A stretch of DNA of 47,658 bases from Candidatus Cryptobacteroides excrementavium. GTDB taxonomy: Bacteria; Bacteroidota; Bacteroidia; Bacteroidales; UBA932. The notes beneath the pieces were generated by a model, which did not search any database, was not told where the DNA came from, and was given only the letters and a program-made list of their open reading frames with translations. The translations under genes were made by a program, and so were the position numbers. This document shows positions 10,501 through 19,082 of the stretch, one piece after another. How positions within the stretch are numbered: the first letter of the stretch is position 1; every line of letters begins with the position of its first letter. The DNA lies in contig JADILX010000120.1 in NCBI GenBank assembly GCA_017695025.1, positions 1-47,658 on the forward strand, read 5' to 3'.

Positions 10501-10717
10501 TGGCAGCATCCTTCCCTGCAGAGACAGTGTACTGCCCCTGAAGGTCCGTAGTGGCTCCCGTCATGATCTTGCCAGATGCATCTTTCACGACTACACCGGC
10601 TCCCACAATCGGACTGCCGTCCGACATGTCCGTGACTGTACCGACAATATTCCTCCTCTGGGCGGAGACTGCTGTACACAGCAGAATTGTCACCAACAAT
10701 AATATATATTTTTTCAT
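7553..10717 (-). CDS. SusC/RagA-family TonB-dependent transporter
   Basis: A 22-strand outer-membrane barrel importing oligosaccharides with energy from TonB. The 1054-aa product has a signal peptide ending in VSAQ (residues 17-20) and a carboxypeptidase-regulatory-like domain (about 22-100). A TonB box, DEVVVT, lies at 106-111. The plug carries LQGRVAGLQVS, IVIRGYSS and IEVLKGPNATALYGSRASNG. A long barrel ends in PPITTIGFSITITSK. Its stop overlaps the susD start, and it begins 6 nt after the upstream phosphoesterase. No N-terminal FecR-interaction extension is present, so it is not the trans-envelope anti-sigma type of receptor. Confidence 0.95.
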   Translation of the reverse strand: MKKYILLLVTILLCTAVSAQRRNIVGTVTDMSDGSPIVGAGVVVKDASGKIMTGATTDLQGQYTVSAGKDAATIEFSMLGMSSISMKIGSKDVIDAQLEMVSSTLDEVVVTALGMKRETRALNYSRQSVNAASVMENKTPDFVTSLQGRVAGLQVSTAGQNTGSSGIVIRGYSSATGDNNVIFVVDGVIMENGAVGGESGGLDYGNAMGDINPEDIESIEVLKGPNATALYGSRASNGVIMITTKRASGNGGIKISFTNNTQFQMIGEYPQYQNTFGVGMDLNIQTSDIMELPNPVTGGRYRSWGPMMLGQKYVAINGEVRDYSPQPYNVRDFYQTATLMTNSIVIESGNKDNNARFTYTDYRGNSIVDGINKETKRTFNLSLFNRFAKWLQLTSRITYISDVVNNRQYTNSNNRNPVNTYVHMARSTSLDELIPWKDEFGNETATNRNTSNPYWIINENPTTDDRDRLSGAFNLNVTLPWGFRILGRAGLDFFWWKGTAFQNSGGMNDPTGSITEFNDNFKSITLEGILQWNKKFKDFSINARVGASTNTRSDDKRTQEVIGLVEPGFVHISNSLQKITPVQNMYSRKTNSVFGALSLGWRELLFVEGTIRNDWSSTLPIDNCSFAYPSVGTSFIFSELFNRPLRDKMYGKLRLSYAMVGNDTGPYRTAQYYTIGGQFGGHPFINSNTEMNNPDLKPEITVSYEAGLEMKFFGNRLGFDFTYYNSSTYNQIIRAYITPTSGYERRYFNAGEIRNSGVELMVTGVPVKTKSFMWQSTINYAKNNSLVVSLLEDYDVSSISLYSASNCTVNAEVGKPFGYIRGIGVVRNEKGQMIMNDGGDYFETEDNMGFGTVAPKWTGSWINDFSFKGISLSFMIDFKIGGIMYSNTYKKMMTNGMTTENYDGRVGYFLSKTIYNESDAEMTHGISWGSNVVQRVKDDAGNTIGYKPVTKLYTPSSYEYCRSNINEFAIFDASYIKLRELSIGYSLPARVLRKTPLSTVKFSVVGRNLWTIYKNTPKGIDPESVATTGNGRGIENGSLPPITTIGFSITITSK

Positions 10718-10723
10718 AAACGA

Positions 10724-11905
10724 TTATTTTCCATTGAGTAATTCTGTGAGATTGACTTCATCATAAGGCTCGTCAGACCAGGCCGGATAATATCTGAGCA
10801 TGATATCCCCTGTCTTCCCATTGATGGAGATGAGCGCATATCCGGGCAGGTTGGTCATATTGTAATAGTCCACATATTCTGCCTCAGCAGTGAGAGTCTC
10901 CAGCCTCCACTCCCTGTTTGAAGGGGAATAGTCCGGCTTCCACTCCACGAGACCGGCGCCATAGTCCTTGAGGCCCAGTTCATATGAAGGCGTCACCTTT
11001 CTTTTAAGGTCAGTCACGGAATTGACCATGACCTGCACCACCGGACCCCATTCAGTATTACGGCGCAGAACCGAATAACGGTGAAGATGGCCGCACAGAA
11101 AGACTGCCTTGTTTTCCGCGATGGCCTTCAAGAACTCAGGCCGCCGCTCCGGAGAATTCTTGAGATAGTGCCAGCAGCGTTCAGTCGCAGGGACTGCAGG
11201 CTCATGCATGCACACGAACTTGTATTTTGCATCAGACTCTTCAAGAGCCTTCCTCATGAATTCCGTCTGGTCAAGAGTCCGGTTGTACGCGTCAAGCACT
11301 ACAAAGAGTACATCGCCGGTACGGTAGACATAGTTGGCATCCTCTACATTCGTCCCGACCTGGGCACTTATATAAGGCGAGACATACCCGGTAAATGCCG
11401 CCCTGGCTTCTTTTCTGTACGCGTCCCCGACACCAGTGATGTCATGGTTGCCTTTTGCGAGCAGGACAGGGACACCGAAATCCGCGTCAGTAAGGACGTC
11501 CACCACCTTCTCTGCAATCTCTGCGGCACCTCCAGGTGTATTGGCAAGCCCTTCGGACATGTCGCCCAATTGCACAATACAGCCTATCTCCGGTTCTGCC
11601 TCCAGCCTGTCTTTCATGACAGACACGAAATCTTCCCAGTTGGCCCGGGTAACAGGAGAGTACGTCTTTGTTATCTGTCTCCAGTCTCCCGGCTTTTCTT
11701 CAAGCATCGCATCCAGATCGTAAAAGTCCTCGTCGCACCAGTGGATGTCTCCACAGACAAGGAAACTGAAACTCCCGGATGCCTTGTCAGGTCTTTCCGG
11801 ATTCCGCGGAATGGACGGAGAGTCCGGAACCGATGTCCCGCAAGACAGGGCACCTGTCAGCAATATGGCCGCAATGAATGCAGCGGCCCGGTAATAATGG
11901 TTCAT
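10724..11905 (-). CDS. Calcineurin-like metallophosphoesterase lipoprotein (MPE2), first gene of the leftward arm
   Basis: Predicted phosphoesterase with metal motifs CGDIH (51-55), VQLGDMSEG (111-119), GNHD (152-155), VCMHEP and CGHLH. The lipobox is GALSC (Cys22), followed by a Pro/Ser-rich linker. The frame extends to a TTG at 11914. I chose the ATG at 11905 because it begins the signal peptide. It leads the susC-susD transcript with a 6-nt gap to susC. Its closest relative in the window is the last gene of the same arm, so the importer and its lipoprotein are bracketed by two copies. Fold and lipidation are clear; the phosphorylated substrate is inferred only from the mannosidases across the promoter region. 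Confidence 0.87.
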   Translation of the reverse strand: MNHYYRAAAFIAAILLTGALSCGTSVPDSPSIPRNPERPDKASGSFSFLVCGDIHWCDEDFYDLDAMLEEKPGDWRQITKTYSPVTRANWEDFVSVMKDRLEAEPEIGCIVQLGDMSEGLANTPGGAAEIAEKVVDVLTDADFGVPVLLAKGNHDITGVGDAYRKEARAAFTGYVSPYISAQVGTNVEDANYVYRTGDVLFVVLDAYNRTLDQTEFMRKALEESDAKYKFVCMHEPAVPATERCWHYLKNSPERRPEFLKAIAENKAVFLCGHLHRYSVLRRNTEWGPVVQVMVNSVTDLKRKVTPSYELGLKDYGAGLVEWKPDYSPSNREWRLETLTAEAEYVDYYNMTNLPGYALISINGKTGDIMLRYYPAWSDEPYDEVNLTELLNGK

Positions 11906-11946
11906 AGTTGTCAAGTTGTTATAAGGCCCGCCGTTCTTTACGTTTC

Positions 11947-11954
11947 CAAATATA
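11947..11954 (-). promoter_or_regulatory. -7 promoter box for the leftward PUL arm
   Basis: Read leftward it is TATATTTG, matching TAnnTTTG, 41 nt before the first ATG of the arm (11905). There is no good TTG at the -33 distance, which fits a promoter needing an activator. Confidence 0.5.
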
Positions 11955-11965
11955 TCTTCGGGGTA

Positions 11966-11980
11966 TTAATTTCTAATTAA
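11966..11980. repeat. Perfect inverted repeat between the PUL promoters
   Basis: TTAATT-TCT-AATTAA has 6-bp arms and a 3-bp spacer. It lies 12-26 bp upstream of the leftward -7 box, about where a -33 element would be, so it could be a regulator site. The AT-only arms make chance occurrence quite possible. Confidence 0.35.
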
Positions 11981-11993
11981 CAGCACGATTAAC

Positions 11994-12070
11994 GACATAA
12001 TTTTTTAATAAAATCCTGAAAATGAGATAATTTTTTAACAAAATTTCCAGTAAATGACTTGACTTTTTAA
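11994..12070 (+). promoter_or_regulatory. Operator-like array of three AT-rich repeats upstream of the rightward PUL promoter
   Basis: Two 21-nt copies share GA(C/G)ATAATTTTTTAA(T/C)AAAAT at 11994-12014 and 12024-12044, exactly 30 bp apart with two mismatches. A weaker third copy (12056-12070, GACTTGACTTTTTAA) has its TTTTTAA end 32 bp after that of the second and overlaps the -33 element of the rightward promoter. Spacing near three helical turns puts all copies on one DNA face. SARP-family activators are known to bind direct repeats close to -35 elements, and a SARP-like regulator is encoded at 21191-23716. That link is inference. Confidence 0.5.
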
Positions 12071-12088
12071 ACAGAACAGATAACTTTG
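12059..12088 (+). promoter_or_regulatory. Promoter of the rightward PUL arm
   Basis: A TTG -33 element (12059-12061), a 19-bp spacer and TAACTTTG (12081-12088) make this the best promoter match in the window. The transcript would start near 12094 and carry a leader of about 40 nt. Confidence 0.7.
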
Positions 12089-12134
12089 CAGAAAAATAAT
12101 CCCGTCCGTTCTTTACCGCAAAACTTTTCAAGTC

Positions 12135-15100
12135 ATGAACGGGATTAAACAGAAACTGATAATTGTATGTGCACTGGTATGCTGCACAGCCATTTCGTGT
12201 CTGCAGGTGGAAGAGTTCGTCCAGGAGACGTTCGTCTATGAACCATATGGAGAACATTTCACCATAGAGCAGTTAAAAGCCCTTCCTGCCGACAATCTCA
12301 TTGAGCGGGAAATCTATGTACAGGGAGTGGTCACCTCTTCCGATGAAAGCGGGCAGTACGCCCAGAGCATTGTTTTCCAGGATGAAAGCGGGGCAATCAA
12401 CATCTACGCTGACCTGAGTTCGTCAAACAGACTGTTCCCGATCGGGCAGAAGATATCTGTCCAGTGCCGTGGGATGATGCTCGGGGAAGCAGGAGGGATG
12501 CTGTCCCTCGGTGCTTCCGTCAGCGGGGAAGGACTCGACAAGAAAGTCAACGCCATCGACAACAGGAGTGCCCGCAACTCAATCTGGCCAGTGGCAGGAG
12601 GCTCTCCGATCGAGGCTATGACAGTCACTCTATCTGAACTTTCCGTCGACTCGCGGTCACACGAGCAGGAACTCGTCTGCATCAATGACGTATTCTTCCA
12701 GACGGCCGACCTGCCTTTCGCCAACGAAGGAGGCTCTTCCGAACAATACCGCACACTGTATGACGATGAAGGGGAATCCATCCTCCTCTGCACAAGCGAT
12801 GCAGCCAGCATGGCCGGAGACAATCTTCCGGCGGGGAAAGGCTCTGTCACAGGTATCGTGACCTACTCCAACGGCTCACGCATCATCACGGCCCGCACAA
12901 TGGATGACTTCAACTTCAACCCGGACCTGTCCGGAAGCGTGAACATACCTGGCGATATGGAGTCCGATATCTTCATAAGCGAATACTATGCGTCAGACGG
13001 GGCCTATTATATAGAGGTCACCAACGTCGGCACCACATCGTATTCTCTCAATGAGTTCACCCTTGCCTCAGACACCGCCTCAGACGGGGAATTCACTAAG
13101 ACCGTGGCTCTGGAAGAAGAAGTGCTCGGGCCTTTCGGTGTGGTAATCTACATGAATTCCAAAGCCTCAGAGAAAGGCATCTTCCCTCAGACCGGAGAGT
13201 GGGACCCATACCGGGCCAATGTCTCCGCTGTCAATATCGACGGGCTGAGCCTTGACGGGAGCTCCCAGATAGCCCTTATGAAAGGCGGGGAGACAGTGGA
13301 CATGCTGTCCTCCACCGGGAAAAACAACTGGGCTGCGGAAAGGACTCTGATACGGCGCACAGGAGTAAAAGGACATTGCAAGCCAAGCGACTTCACCCGT
13401 GCAGATGCAGGATGGGTGAACAAGATCAGCGGCTATACATATGACTGCGGTTCACACAGATTCTATGAGACAGACCCTGACACCGAAAGCCCGGGGACTG
13501 TCATGCCTGAGACAATCCTGAATGTAAGGTCTCTCCCGCTCGGGAATATCGCCTCATGGCTCTCAATCACAGGACGGGTGACATCCGACAGGGAGGGAGG
13601 AAACGTGGAGCCTAACGTACTCTTCATGCAGGACGGCTCCAACAGAGGTATCCGTGTGGCATTCCGTGAAGGACAGGCCCACAGTTACGATGCCGGAGAC
13701 GAAGTGACAGTGGAACTCTACGGAAGCGAGATGACAGACACAGACGGGGTACTGAGCATCTCCGGAGCAGTCATATCACGTTCGGAAAAGACGGCGTCAC
13801 CTAACGGGATGCCGCAGCCGGTAGAGGCGTCAGTCTCACAGATTGAAAGTCTCCAGTCCATGTACATCCTCATCAAGGACGTCCAGGTCAGGGATGAATA
13901 TACAGGCCAGACATACGGGGCAGCCCCGGTCGGCTCTGAAGACCTTTTCGCCAACAACTTCCTGCTCAAATGTCTTCCTGACGCAGAGTTTGCAGACTCG
14001 CAGGTGTCACAGATGAGCGGGACGATAAAGGGGATCGCCTCCAAGTCAGGGGAAGACCTTGTGGTGCTGCCGCGCAACAATGAAGACCTTGCGGAACTTC
14101 AGGAACCGAGGTTCACAGCCATCACCGCAACCCCTGTCACTGTAGCACAAATGAAAGAATACGGGCCTGGCGTCATCTCCGATGAAGTCCGCGTCACCGG
14201 CACAGTAGTGTCTGACAACACCAACGGCAACATGCCGGAAGGCATGCTCTTCGTACAGGACGCTACAGACGGATTCCTGCTGCAGACTTCCGGAGAAGAG
14301 ACATTGGAGTTCGGACAAAGCGTCATAATCGTATTGACCGGAGCCACACTCTCCAATGACGGGAATGTAATCATCACTCCGGCAGAAGCCGATAATGTAG
14401 TGGCTGTCGGTGCACCGGATCCGTCCATGCAGCCTGTACAGACAGAGCCTGCAGGTATAGCAGCCCATATGAACATGCTTGTGACCATCTCCGGCATGGA
14501 GGTATGCGAGGAAGACAGGCTGAAAAAGTTTGGAGGCGAAATAATTTTCAATGCACGGGGCATCTCACAGCCTGTCCATGTTGTGACCGGAGCATCGGCA
14601 CCTTGGAACGGGGCCTACATACCGACTGCCGCAGGCTCGGTAACCGGGCTGGTGGCAGCACAGGGAGACCACTACGTACTGTACCCGAGAAAGACAGAAG
14701 ACCTCCTTGCGGCCCTGCCTGAAAACGGTACGAGACTGGACGGGGAGAAAGTCGTGTATTTCGTCCCGAGTACGGACGAAGGGGCAGACCTCTTCATCTC
14801 GGAGACGGTAATGGGTGACCTCGATGCCGCAGGGGCACTTCTGGCAAGCGTGGCAAGAAACAAGTGCAACGCCAAGTTCGTGGAACTGTACAACCCTACA
14901 GGAGAGTCTCTTGACCTGCACAACTACAGGGTGGCCTGCATCAAGTACAACAACGCTGTCAACAGGAGCGACATATCATACTGGCAGTTCCCGGAAGGGG
15001 TTTCACTCGCCCCGGGCAAGACGGTAGTATTCAAATACGTAAGCAGCGCCCTCGGCACAGGTACCGGAGACCACATGACAAATACACTCTGGCCGTCAGG

Positions 15101-15578
15101 CTATACCGCAGACCAGACCCTTACCGAGGGTGTCACAGTGGACGGGACTTCCGTACCGGGAGTGATACTCTGCCTTGATGCAAGAGACTATTCAAAATCC
15201 ATCGCCAATTCCACACAGTCATTCCCGGCCTTTGACGGCAACGACATCCTCGTGGTGCAGAAGACCGTGGACTCCGGGGCGACATGGACTGAGATAGACA
15301 GGCTCTTCTCCCTCCCTACCGCAGACGGGACTATCGGAGGCAAAGTCACATATCCGTTCCTCAACGGCTACCGCAGGAAACCGGGGATGCTCGGACATCC
15401 GGGCAATGTCACCGATGCCGCAGCACCGGAATATACTGCCTTGAACGACAGCAAGCGCAATGTCAATGACTTTGAGAGCATCCAGTGCAACCCTGCATCC
15501 GGAGCCGTGGCAGAATGGAACATATCCGTACTCGGGGATGTGACCGACCTCGGAGTACACACATTCTCCGTGAAATAA
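12135..15578 (+). CDS. Large multidomain lipoprotein with DUF5689 and lamin-tail-like modules
   Basis: A 1147-aa lipoprotein (lipobox TAISC, then LQVEE, acidic as in surface-exported lipoproteins). Three OB-fold-like DUF5689 units can be seen: about 36-130 (IYVQGVVTSSDESG...FQDESGAINI), 457-560 (ITGRVTSDREGG...MQDGSNRGIRV) and 660-780 (VRVTGTVVSDNTNG...VQDATDGFLL). Between and after them are two lamin-tail-like beta domains (about 275-390 and 883-1010; FVELYNPTGESLDLHNYRV). No catalytic motif is evident. As the first gene of the glycosidase arm it may be a surface glycan-binding protein. DUF5689 and LTD modules elsewhere accompany nucleases or phosphatases, so a substrate-binding role with the neighbouring phosphoesterases is also possible. 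Confidence 0.75.
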   Translation: MNGIKQKLIIVCALVCCTAISCLQVEEFVQETFVYEPYGEHFTIEQLKALPADNLIEREIYVQGVVTSSDESGQYAQSIVFQDESGAINIYADLSSSNRLFPIGQKISVQCRGMMLGEAGGMLSLGASVSGEGLDKKVNAIDNRSARNSIWPVAGGSPIEAMTVTLSELSVDSRSHEQELVCINDVFFQTADLPFANEGGSSEQYRTLYDDEGESILLCTSDAASMAGDNLPAGKGSVTGIVTYSNGSRIITARTMDDFNFNPDLSGSVNIPGDMESDIFISEYYASDGAYYIEVTNVGTTSYSLNEFTLASDTASDGEFTKTVALEEEVLGPFGVVIYMNSKASEKGIFPQTGEWDPYRANVSAVNIDGLSLDGSSQIALMKGGETVDMLSSTGKNNWAAERTLIRRTGVKGHCKPSDFTRADAGWVNKISGYTYDCGSHRFYETDPDTESPGTVMPETILNVRSLPLGNIASWLSITGRVTSDREGGNVEPNVLFMQDGSNRGIRVAFREGQAHSYDAGDEVTVELYGSEMTDTDGVLSISGAVISRSEKTASPNGMPQPVEASVSQIESLQSMYILIKDVQVRDEYTGQTYGAAPVGSEDLFANNFLLKCLPDAEFADSQVSQMSGTIKGIASKSGEDLVVLPRNNEDLAELQEPRFTAITATPVTVAQMKEYGPGVISDEVRVTGTVVSDNTNGNMPEGMLFVQDATDGFLLQTSGEETLEFGQSVIIVLTGATLSNDGNVIITPAEADNVVAVGAPDPSMQPVQTEPAGIAAHMNMLVTISGMEVCEEDRLKKFGGEIIFNARGISQPVHVVTGASAPWNGAYIPTAAGSVTGLVAAQGDHYVLYPRKTEDLLAALPENGTRLDGEKVVYFVPSTDEGADLFISETVMGDLDAAGALLASVARNKCNAKFVELYNPTGESLDLHNYRVACIKYNNAVNRSDISYWQFPEGVSLAPGKTVVFKYVSSALGTGTGDHMTNTLWPSGYTADQTLTEGVTVDGTSVPGVILCLDARDYSKSIANSTQSFPAFDGNDILVVQKTVDSGATWTEIDRLFSLPTADGTIGGKVTYPFLNGYRRKPGMLGHPGNVTDAAAPEYTALNDSKRNVNDFESIQCNPASGAVAEWNISVLGDVTDLGVHTFSVK

Positions 15579-15579
15579 T

Positions 15580-16848
15580 ATGGCAAGAATATCCTATATT
15601 CTTTTTATAGTGCTCTTCACCTTGCTGCCGACCCGCAGCAATGTGAAGGCACAGAATCAGGACTCTGTATTGTTCCAGTCCCTGGACGGGCTTGTAATGG
15701 CCGGCTACCAGGGATGGTTCAATGCAGAAGATGACGGAGCCGGACTCGGATGGAAACATTATGCCAAGAACGGGGAATTCAGGCCGGGCAGATGCTCGGT
15801 CGAGATGTGGCCGGATGTAAGCGAGTATGCAAAGACATATCCGACAGAATTCAGGTTCGCTGACGGCAGTACGGCGAGGGTGTTCAGTTCGAGGGACAGG
15901 AGCACGACATTCCTGCATTTCAGATGGATGCAGGAATACGGTATCGACGGTGTGTTCATGCAGAGATTCGTCACTACGCTGCGCTCGGAAAAAGGACGGG
16001 AAAACTATGACATCATATTGTCCAATGCCGTCAAGGCTGCCGAAAAATACGGCAGGGCCATCTGCCTGATGTATGACCTGTCCGGGATGGACACGGAACA
16101 CATGGGACTCCTGGCGGAAGACTGGAAGAGGATAGGAGAGAAACTTACAGAAAGCCCCAACTATCTCCGGCACAACGGGAAGCCTCTTGTTGCAGTCTGG
16201 GGAGTCGGGTTCAACGACAACAGGAAATACGGCTATGACGATATCGGGGAGATAATCAGCGCACTGAAATCCAGCGGATGCTCCATCCTGCTCGGTGTGC
16301 CTGCATTCTGGAGGTCACTCTCGATGGATGCCCTTCCGGACAGGAGGCTCCACAGCCTTCTGGAGCAGGCAGATGTCATACATCCGTGGTTTGTCGGCAG
16401 ATACAACAACGACAGTTACGGGAGGATACAGGAAGTCATCAGGCAGGATCTGGAATGGTGCAGAGCACACGGCAAAGACTACATCCCGGTCGTATTCCCC
16501 GGATTCAGCTGGTTCAACCTCAAGAACGGAGTCGCTGCACCCCTTAACCAGATTCCGCGTCTGGGCGGAGAATTTCTGTGGAAACAGGTAGCAGGGGCCA
16601 TCGATGCCGGGGCAAGAAGCATATACATTGCCATGTTTGACGAGATAGACGAAGGTACGGCCATATTCAAATGCGCCAATGAAGTGCCGGCCGGAGAAAG
16701 CCCGTTCCTCAGTTATGAGGGAGTGGAACCCGACAGATACCTTTGGCTTGCCGGCATGGCGGCAAAGATGCTCCGTGGGGAAATCCCGTTCAGCAGCACA
16801 ATGCCGCTGAGGACAGGGCAGGATTCCGATGGACATGACCGACATTAA
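15580..16848 (+). CDS. GH71/GH99-like glycoside hydrolase
   Basis: A 422-aa secreted protein with a Sec signal (cleavage near NVKAQ) and no lipobox. It has the hallmarks of the 71/99-like hydrolases of Bacteroidota: VMAGYQGWFNAEDDGAG, FLHFRWMQEYGIDGVFMQRF, VIHPWFVGRY and FPGFSWFNL. DEIDEGTAIF is at about 354-363. Glu355 and Glu358 are spaced three apart, like the catalytic glutamate pair of GH99 endo-alpha-1,2-mannosidases, and both are kept, unlike in the paralog at 4676-5821. It starts 1 nt after the stop of the upstream gene and is followed by the GH92 gene. Probable role: endo-cleavage of alpha-mannoside chains. Exact linkage is not determinable here. Confidence 0.8.
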   Translation: MARISYILFIVLFTLLPTRSNVKAQNQDSVLFQSLDGLVMAGYQGWFNAEDDGAGLGWKHYAKNGEFRPGRCSVEMWPDVSEYAKTYPTEFRFADGSTARVFSSRDRSTTFLHFRWMQEYGIDGVFMQRFVTTLRSEKGRENYDIILSNAVKAAEKYGRAICLMYDLSGMDTEHMGLLAEDWKRIGEKLTESPNYLRHNGKPLVAVWGVGFNDNRKYGYDDIGEIISALKSSGCSILLGVPAFWRSLSMDALPDRRLHSLLEQADVIHPWFVGRYNNDSYGRIQEVIRQDLEWCRAHGKDYIPVVFPGFSWFNLKNGVAAPLNQIPRLGGEFLWKQVAGAIDAGARSIYIAMFDEIDEGTAIFKCANEVPAGESPFLSYEGVEPDRYLWLAGMAAKMLRGEIPFSSTMPLRTGQDSDGHDRH

Positions 16849-16859
16849 AGAGAGATGGA

Positions 16860-19082
16860 ATGAGAATAAAGAATTTCATAATACTGACATTGGCCTGCAC
16901 AATGGCTTTGGCATCCTGTCAGGGAGGCAAAGACCTTACTGTGCATGTCAACCCGTACATGGGCAATATCAGCCATGTGCTTGTACCGACATATCCGACA
17001 GTCCACAGGCCCAACAGCCTGCTGAGGGTCTATCCCGAGAGGGCAGACTATACGGGCGTACAGGTAAAGGGGCTGCCTGTCATTGTCACCAGCCACAGAG
17101 GCCGGTCAGCCTTCAACCTTTCATTCTGGCAGGGCGAGGAGTCCGGGCTGGAGCCATATTACATGTATTTCTATGACAACGAAAAGATCACTCCGTATTC
17201 ATACGAAGCATACTTTTACAACGAGGATGTACATGTGAGGTTCAGCCCGGATGAAAGGGCTGCCATCTATGAACTTTCATTCGGCCGGAAAGACAGGCCG
17301 GCCTACCTTATCTTCAATGCCGGCAACGGAGGCATGGAATGGGACGGGGAAAGGCTTGAAGGATGGCAATACATCGACGGCAAGACCAGGATATGGCTGT
17401 GCGCTGAATTTGAGCCGGCCCCCGAAAAGTGCATCAGCGGCACTGAAGGGGAAAACACATTCTCCGCCCTGCAGTTCCCCCTCGGGACAGAGGAAATCGA
17501 AGTAAGATACGGGGTATCCCTTATCGGGCAGGAACAGGCCGGGAAAAATCTTTCCGGGATAAAGGAGGAAAACCTTGAATCCATCATGGCCAGAGGCAGG
17601 GAGGTATGGAACGGGAAACTCGGCAAGATAGAAGTTTCCGGCGACGAGCCTGACATGATGGCCGTATTCTATACGTCTCTCTACCGCACGTACGAAAGGA
17701 TGATCAATATCACTGAAGACGGACGGTATTACAGTGCTTTCGACGGGAAAATCCATGAAGACACGGTAGACTTCTACACAGACGACTGGATATGGGACAC
17801 CTACAGGGCGGCTCATCCTCTCAGGACGATAATCGAGCCTGAGATGGAGGGCAAGATGATATATTCATTCCTCAGGATGGCCTCCCAGTCCCCGCATCCA
17901 TGGATGCCTACATTCCCCGAAGTAACCGGGGACAGCAGGAGGATGAACTCCAACCATGGGGTGGCTACCGTAGCCGATGCTGCATGTAAAGGCATCCGCG
18001 GCTTCGACCTCGCGGAAGCATACAGATACTGCAAGGCAGGCATCACGGAAAAGACACTTGCCCCGTGGTCCGGATGCGAGGCTGGACCTCTGACAAAATT
18101 CTACTGGGAGCACGGATATATTCCCGCCATCGCCGACGGGGAAAAGGAGACCTATGCCGAAGTGCATCCGTTCGAGCGCAGACAGCCTGTCGCAGTGACC
18201 CTCGGCACAGCCTATGACACATGGTGCCTTGCCCAGATTGCCGAAAGGCTCAATATGACGGAGGATGCCATGTATTTCAGGGAAAGGGCAATTGACTACA
18301 AGAACATATTCAACCACGAGACCCGCTTCTTCCATCCTAAAGACGAAAACGGGGAGTTCATAACCCCGTTCGACTATGTCCGCTCCGGAGGAATGGGAGC
18401 GAGAGGGGCCTATGGGGAGAACAACGGATGGGTCTACAGATGGGATGTCCCGCACAATATACCCGGACTCATCGAACTCATGGGCGGGAAAGAGGCGTTC
18501 TCGTCAGAACTGGACAGGATGTTCTGCACACCGCTGCAGGACAGCAAGTACTCGTTCTGGGCCCAATTGCCTGACCATACCGGCAACGTGGGGCAGTTTT
18601 CTATGGCCAACGAACCGTCACTGCACATCCCGTATCTGTACGTCTATGCAGGAGAGCCATGGAAAACCCAGAAATGCATTAATGACCTGGTCAGGGAGTG
18701 GTTCAGGAACGACCTGATGGGGATGCCAGGCGATGAAGACGGAGGAGGGATGTCGGCATTCGTGGTATTCTCCATGATGGGATTCTATCCTGTGACCCCG
18801 GGGCTTCCGGTATATGTAATAGGCTCCCCTATGTTCGAGAAAGTCACAATCAATCTTGACAATGGGGAAAAATTCACGATACGGTGCCTCAACTACAGCC
18901 CTGACAACAAATTCATCCAGTCTGCGAGACTGAACGGGAAGCCTCTTGACAGATGCTGGTTCACACACAAGGAACTGGTTTCAGGAGGAGAACTGGAGTT
19001 TGTCATGGGAGACAGGCCGCAAAAGGAATGGGCATCCCAGGACACGCCTCCGACAAGCCTTTCAGAAATAGAAAATCTATGA
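16860..19082 (+). CDS. GH92 family alpha-mannosidase lipoprotein
   Basis: Calcium-dependent exo-alpha-mannosidase (alpha-1,2 activity is most common in the family) that removes terminal mannose from mannans or high-mannose N-glycans. The 740-aa product has a lipobox (TMALASC), the GH92 N-terminal beta domain (VNPYMGNISHVLVPTYPTVHRPNS) and an (alpha/alpha)6 catalytic domain. Key motifs are FYTDDWIWDTYRAAHPL, FPEVTGDSRRMNSNHG, NEPSLHIPYLY (about 586-596) and MPGDEDGGGMSAF (about 620-632). VGQFSMANEPS carries the glutamate expected near the active site. The start is 11 nt after the previous stop, and the stop overlaps the next ATG. CQGGKD after the lipobox is a weak export signal, so periplasmic facing is likely. 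Confidence 0.95.
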   Translation: MRIKNFIILTLACTMALASCQGGKDLTVHVNPYMGNISHVLVPTYPTVHRPNSLLRVYPERADYTGVQVKGLPVIVTSHRGRSAFNLSFWQGEESGLEPYYMYFYDNEKITPYSYEAYFYNEDVHVRFSPDERAAIYELSFGRKDRPAYLIFNAGNGGMEWDGERLEGWQYIDGKTRIWLCAEFEPAPEKCISGTEGENTFSALQFPLGTEEIEVRYGVSLIGQEQAGKNLSGIKEENLESIMARGREVWNGKLGKIEVSGDEPDMMAVFYTSLYRTYERMINITEDGRYYSAFDGKIHEDTVDFYTDDWIWDTYRAAHPLRTIIEPEMEGKMIYSFLRMASQSPHPWMPTFPEVTGDSRRMNSNHGVATVADAACKGIRGFDLAEAYRYCKAGITEKTLAPWSGCEAGPLTKFYWEHGYIPAIADGEKETYAEVHPFERRQPVAVTLGTAYDTWCLAQIAERLNMTEDAMYFRERAIDYKNIFNHETRFFHPKDENGEFITPFDYVRSGGMGARGAYGENNGWVYRWDVPHNIPGLIELMGGKEAFSSELDRMFCTPLQDSKYSFWAQLPDHTGNVGQFSMANEPSLHIPYLYVYAGEPWKTQKCINDLVREWFRNDLMGMPGDEDGGGMSAFVVFSMMGFYPVTPGLPVYVIGSPMFEKVTINLDNGEKFTIRCLNYSPDNKFIQSARLNGKPLDRCWFTHKELVSGGELEFVMGDRPQKEWASQDTPPTSLSEIENL

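Noticed and set aside
7553..10717. SusC acting in ECF sigma/anti-sigma signalling
   Set aside because: There is no N-terminal signalling extension before the carboxypeptidase-like domain and no FecI/FecR genes nearby.
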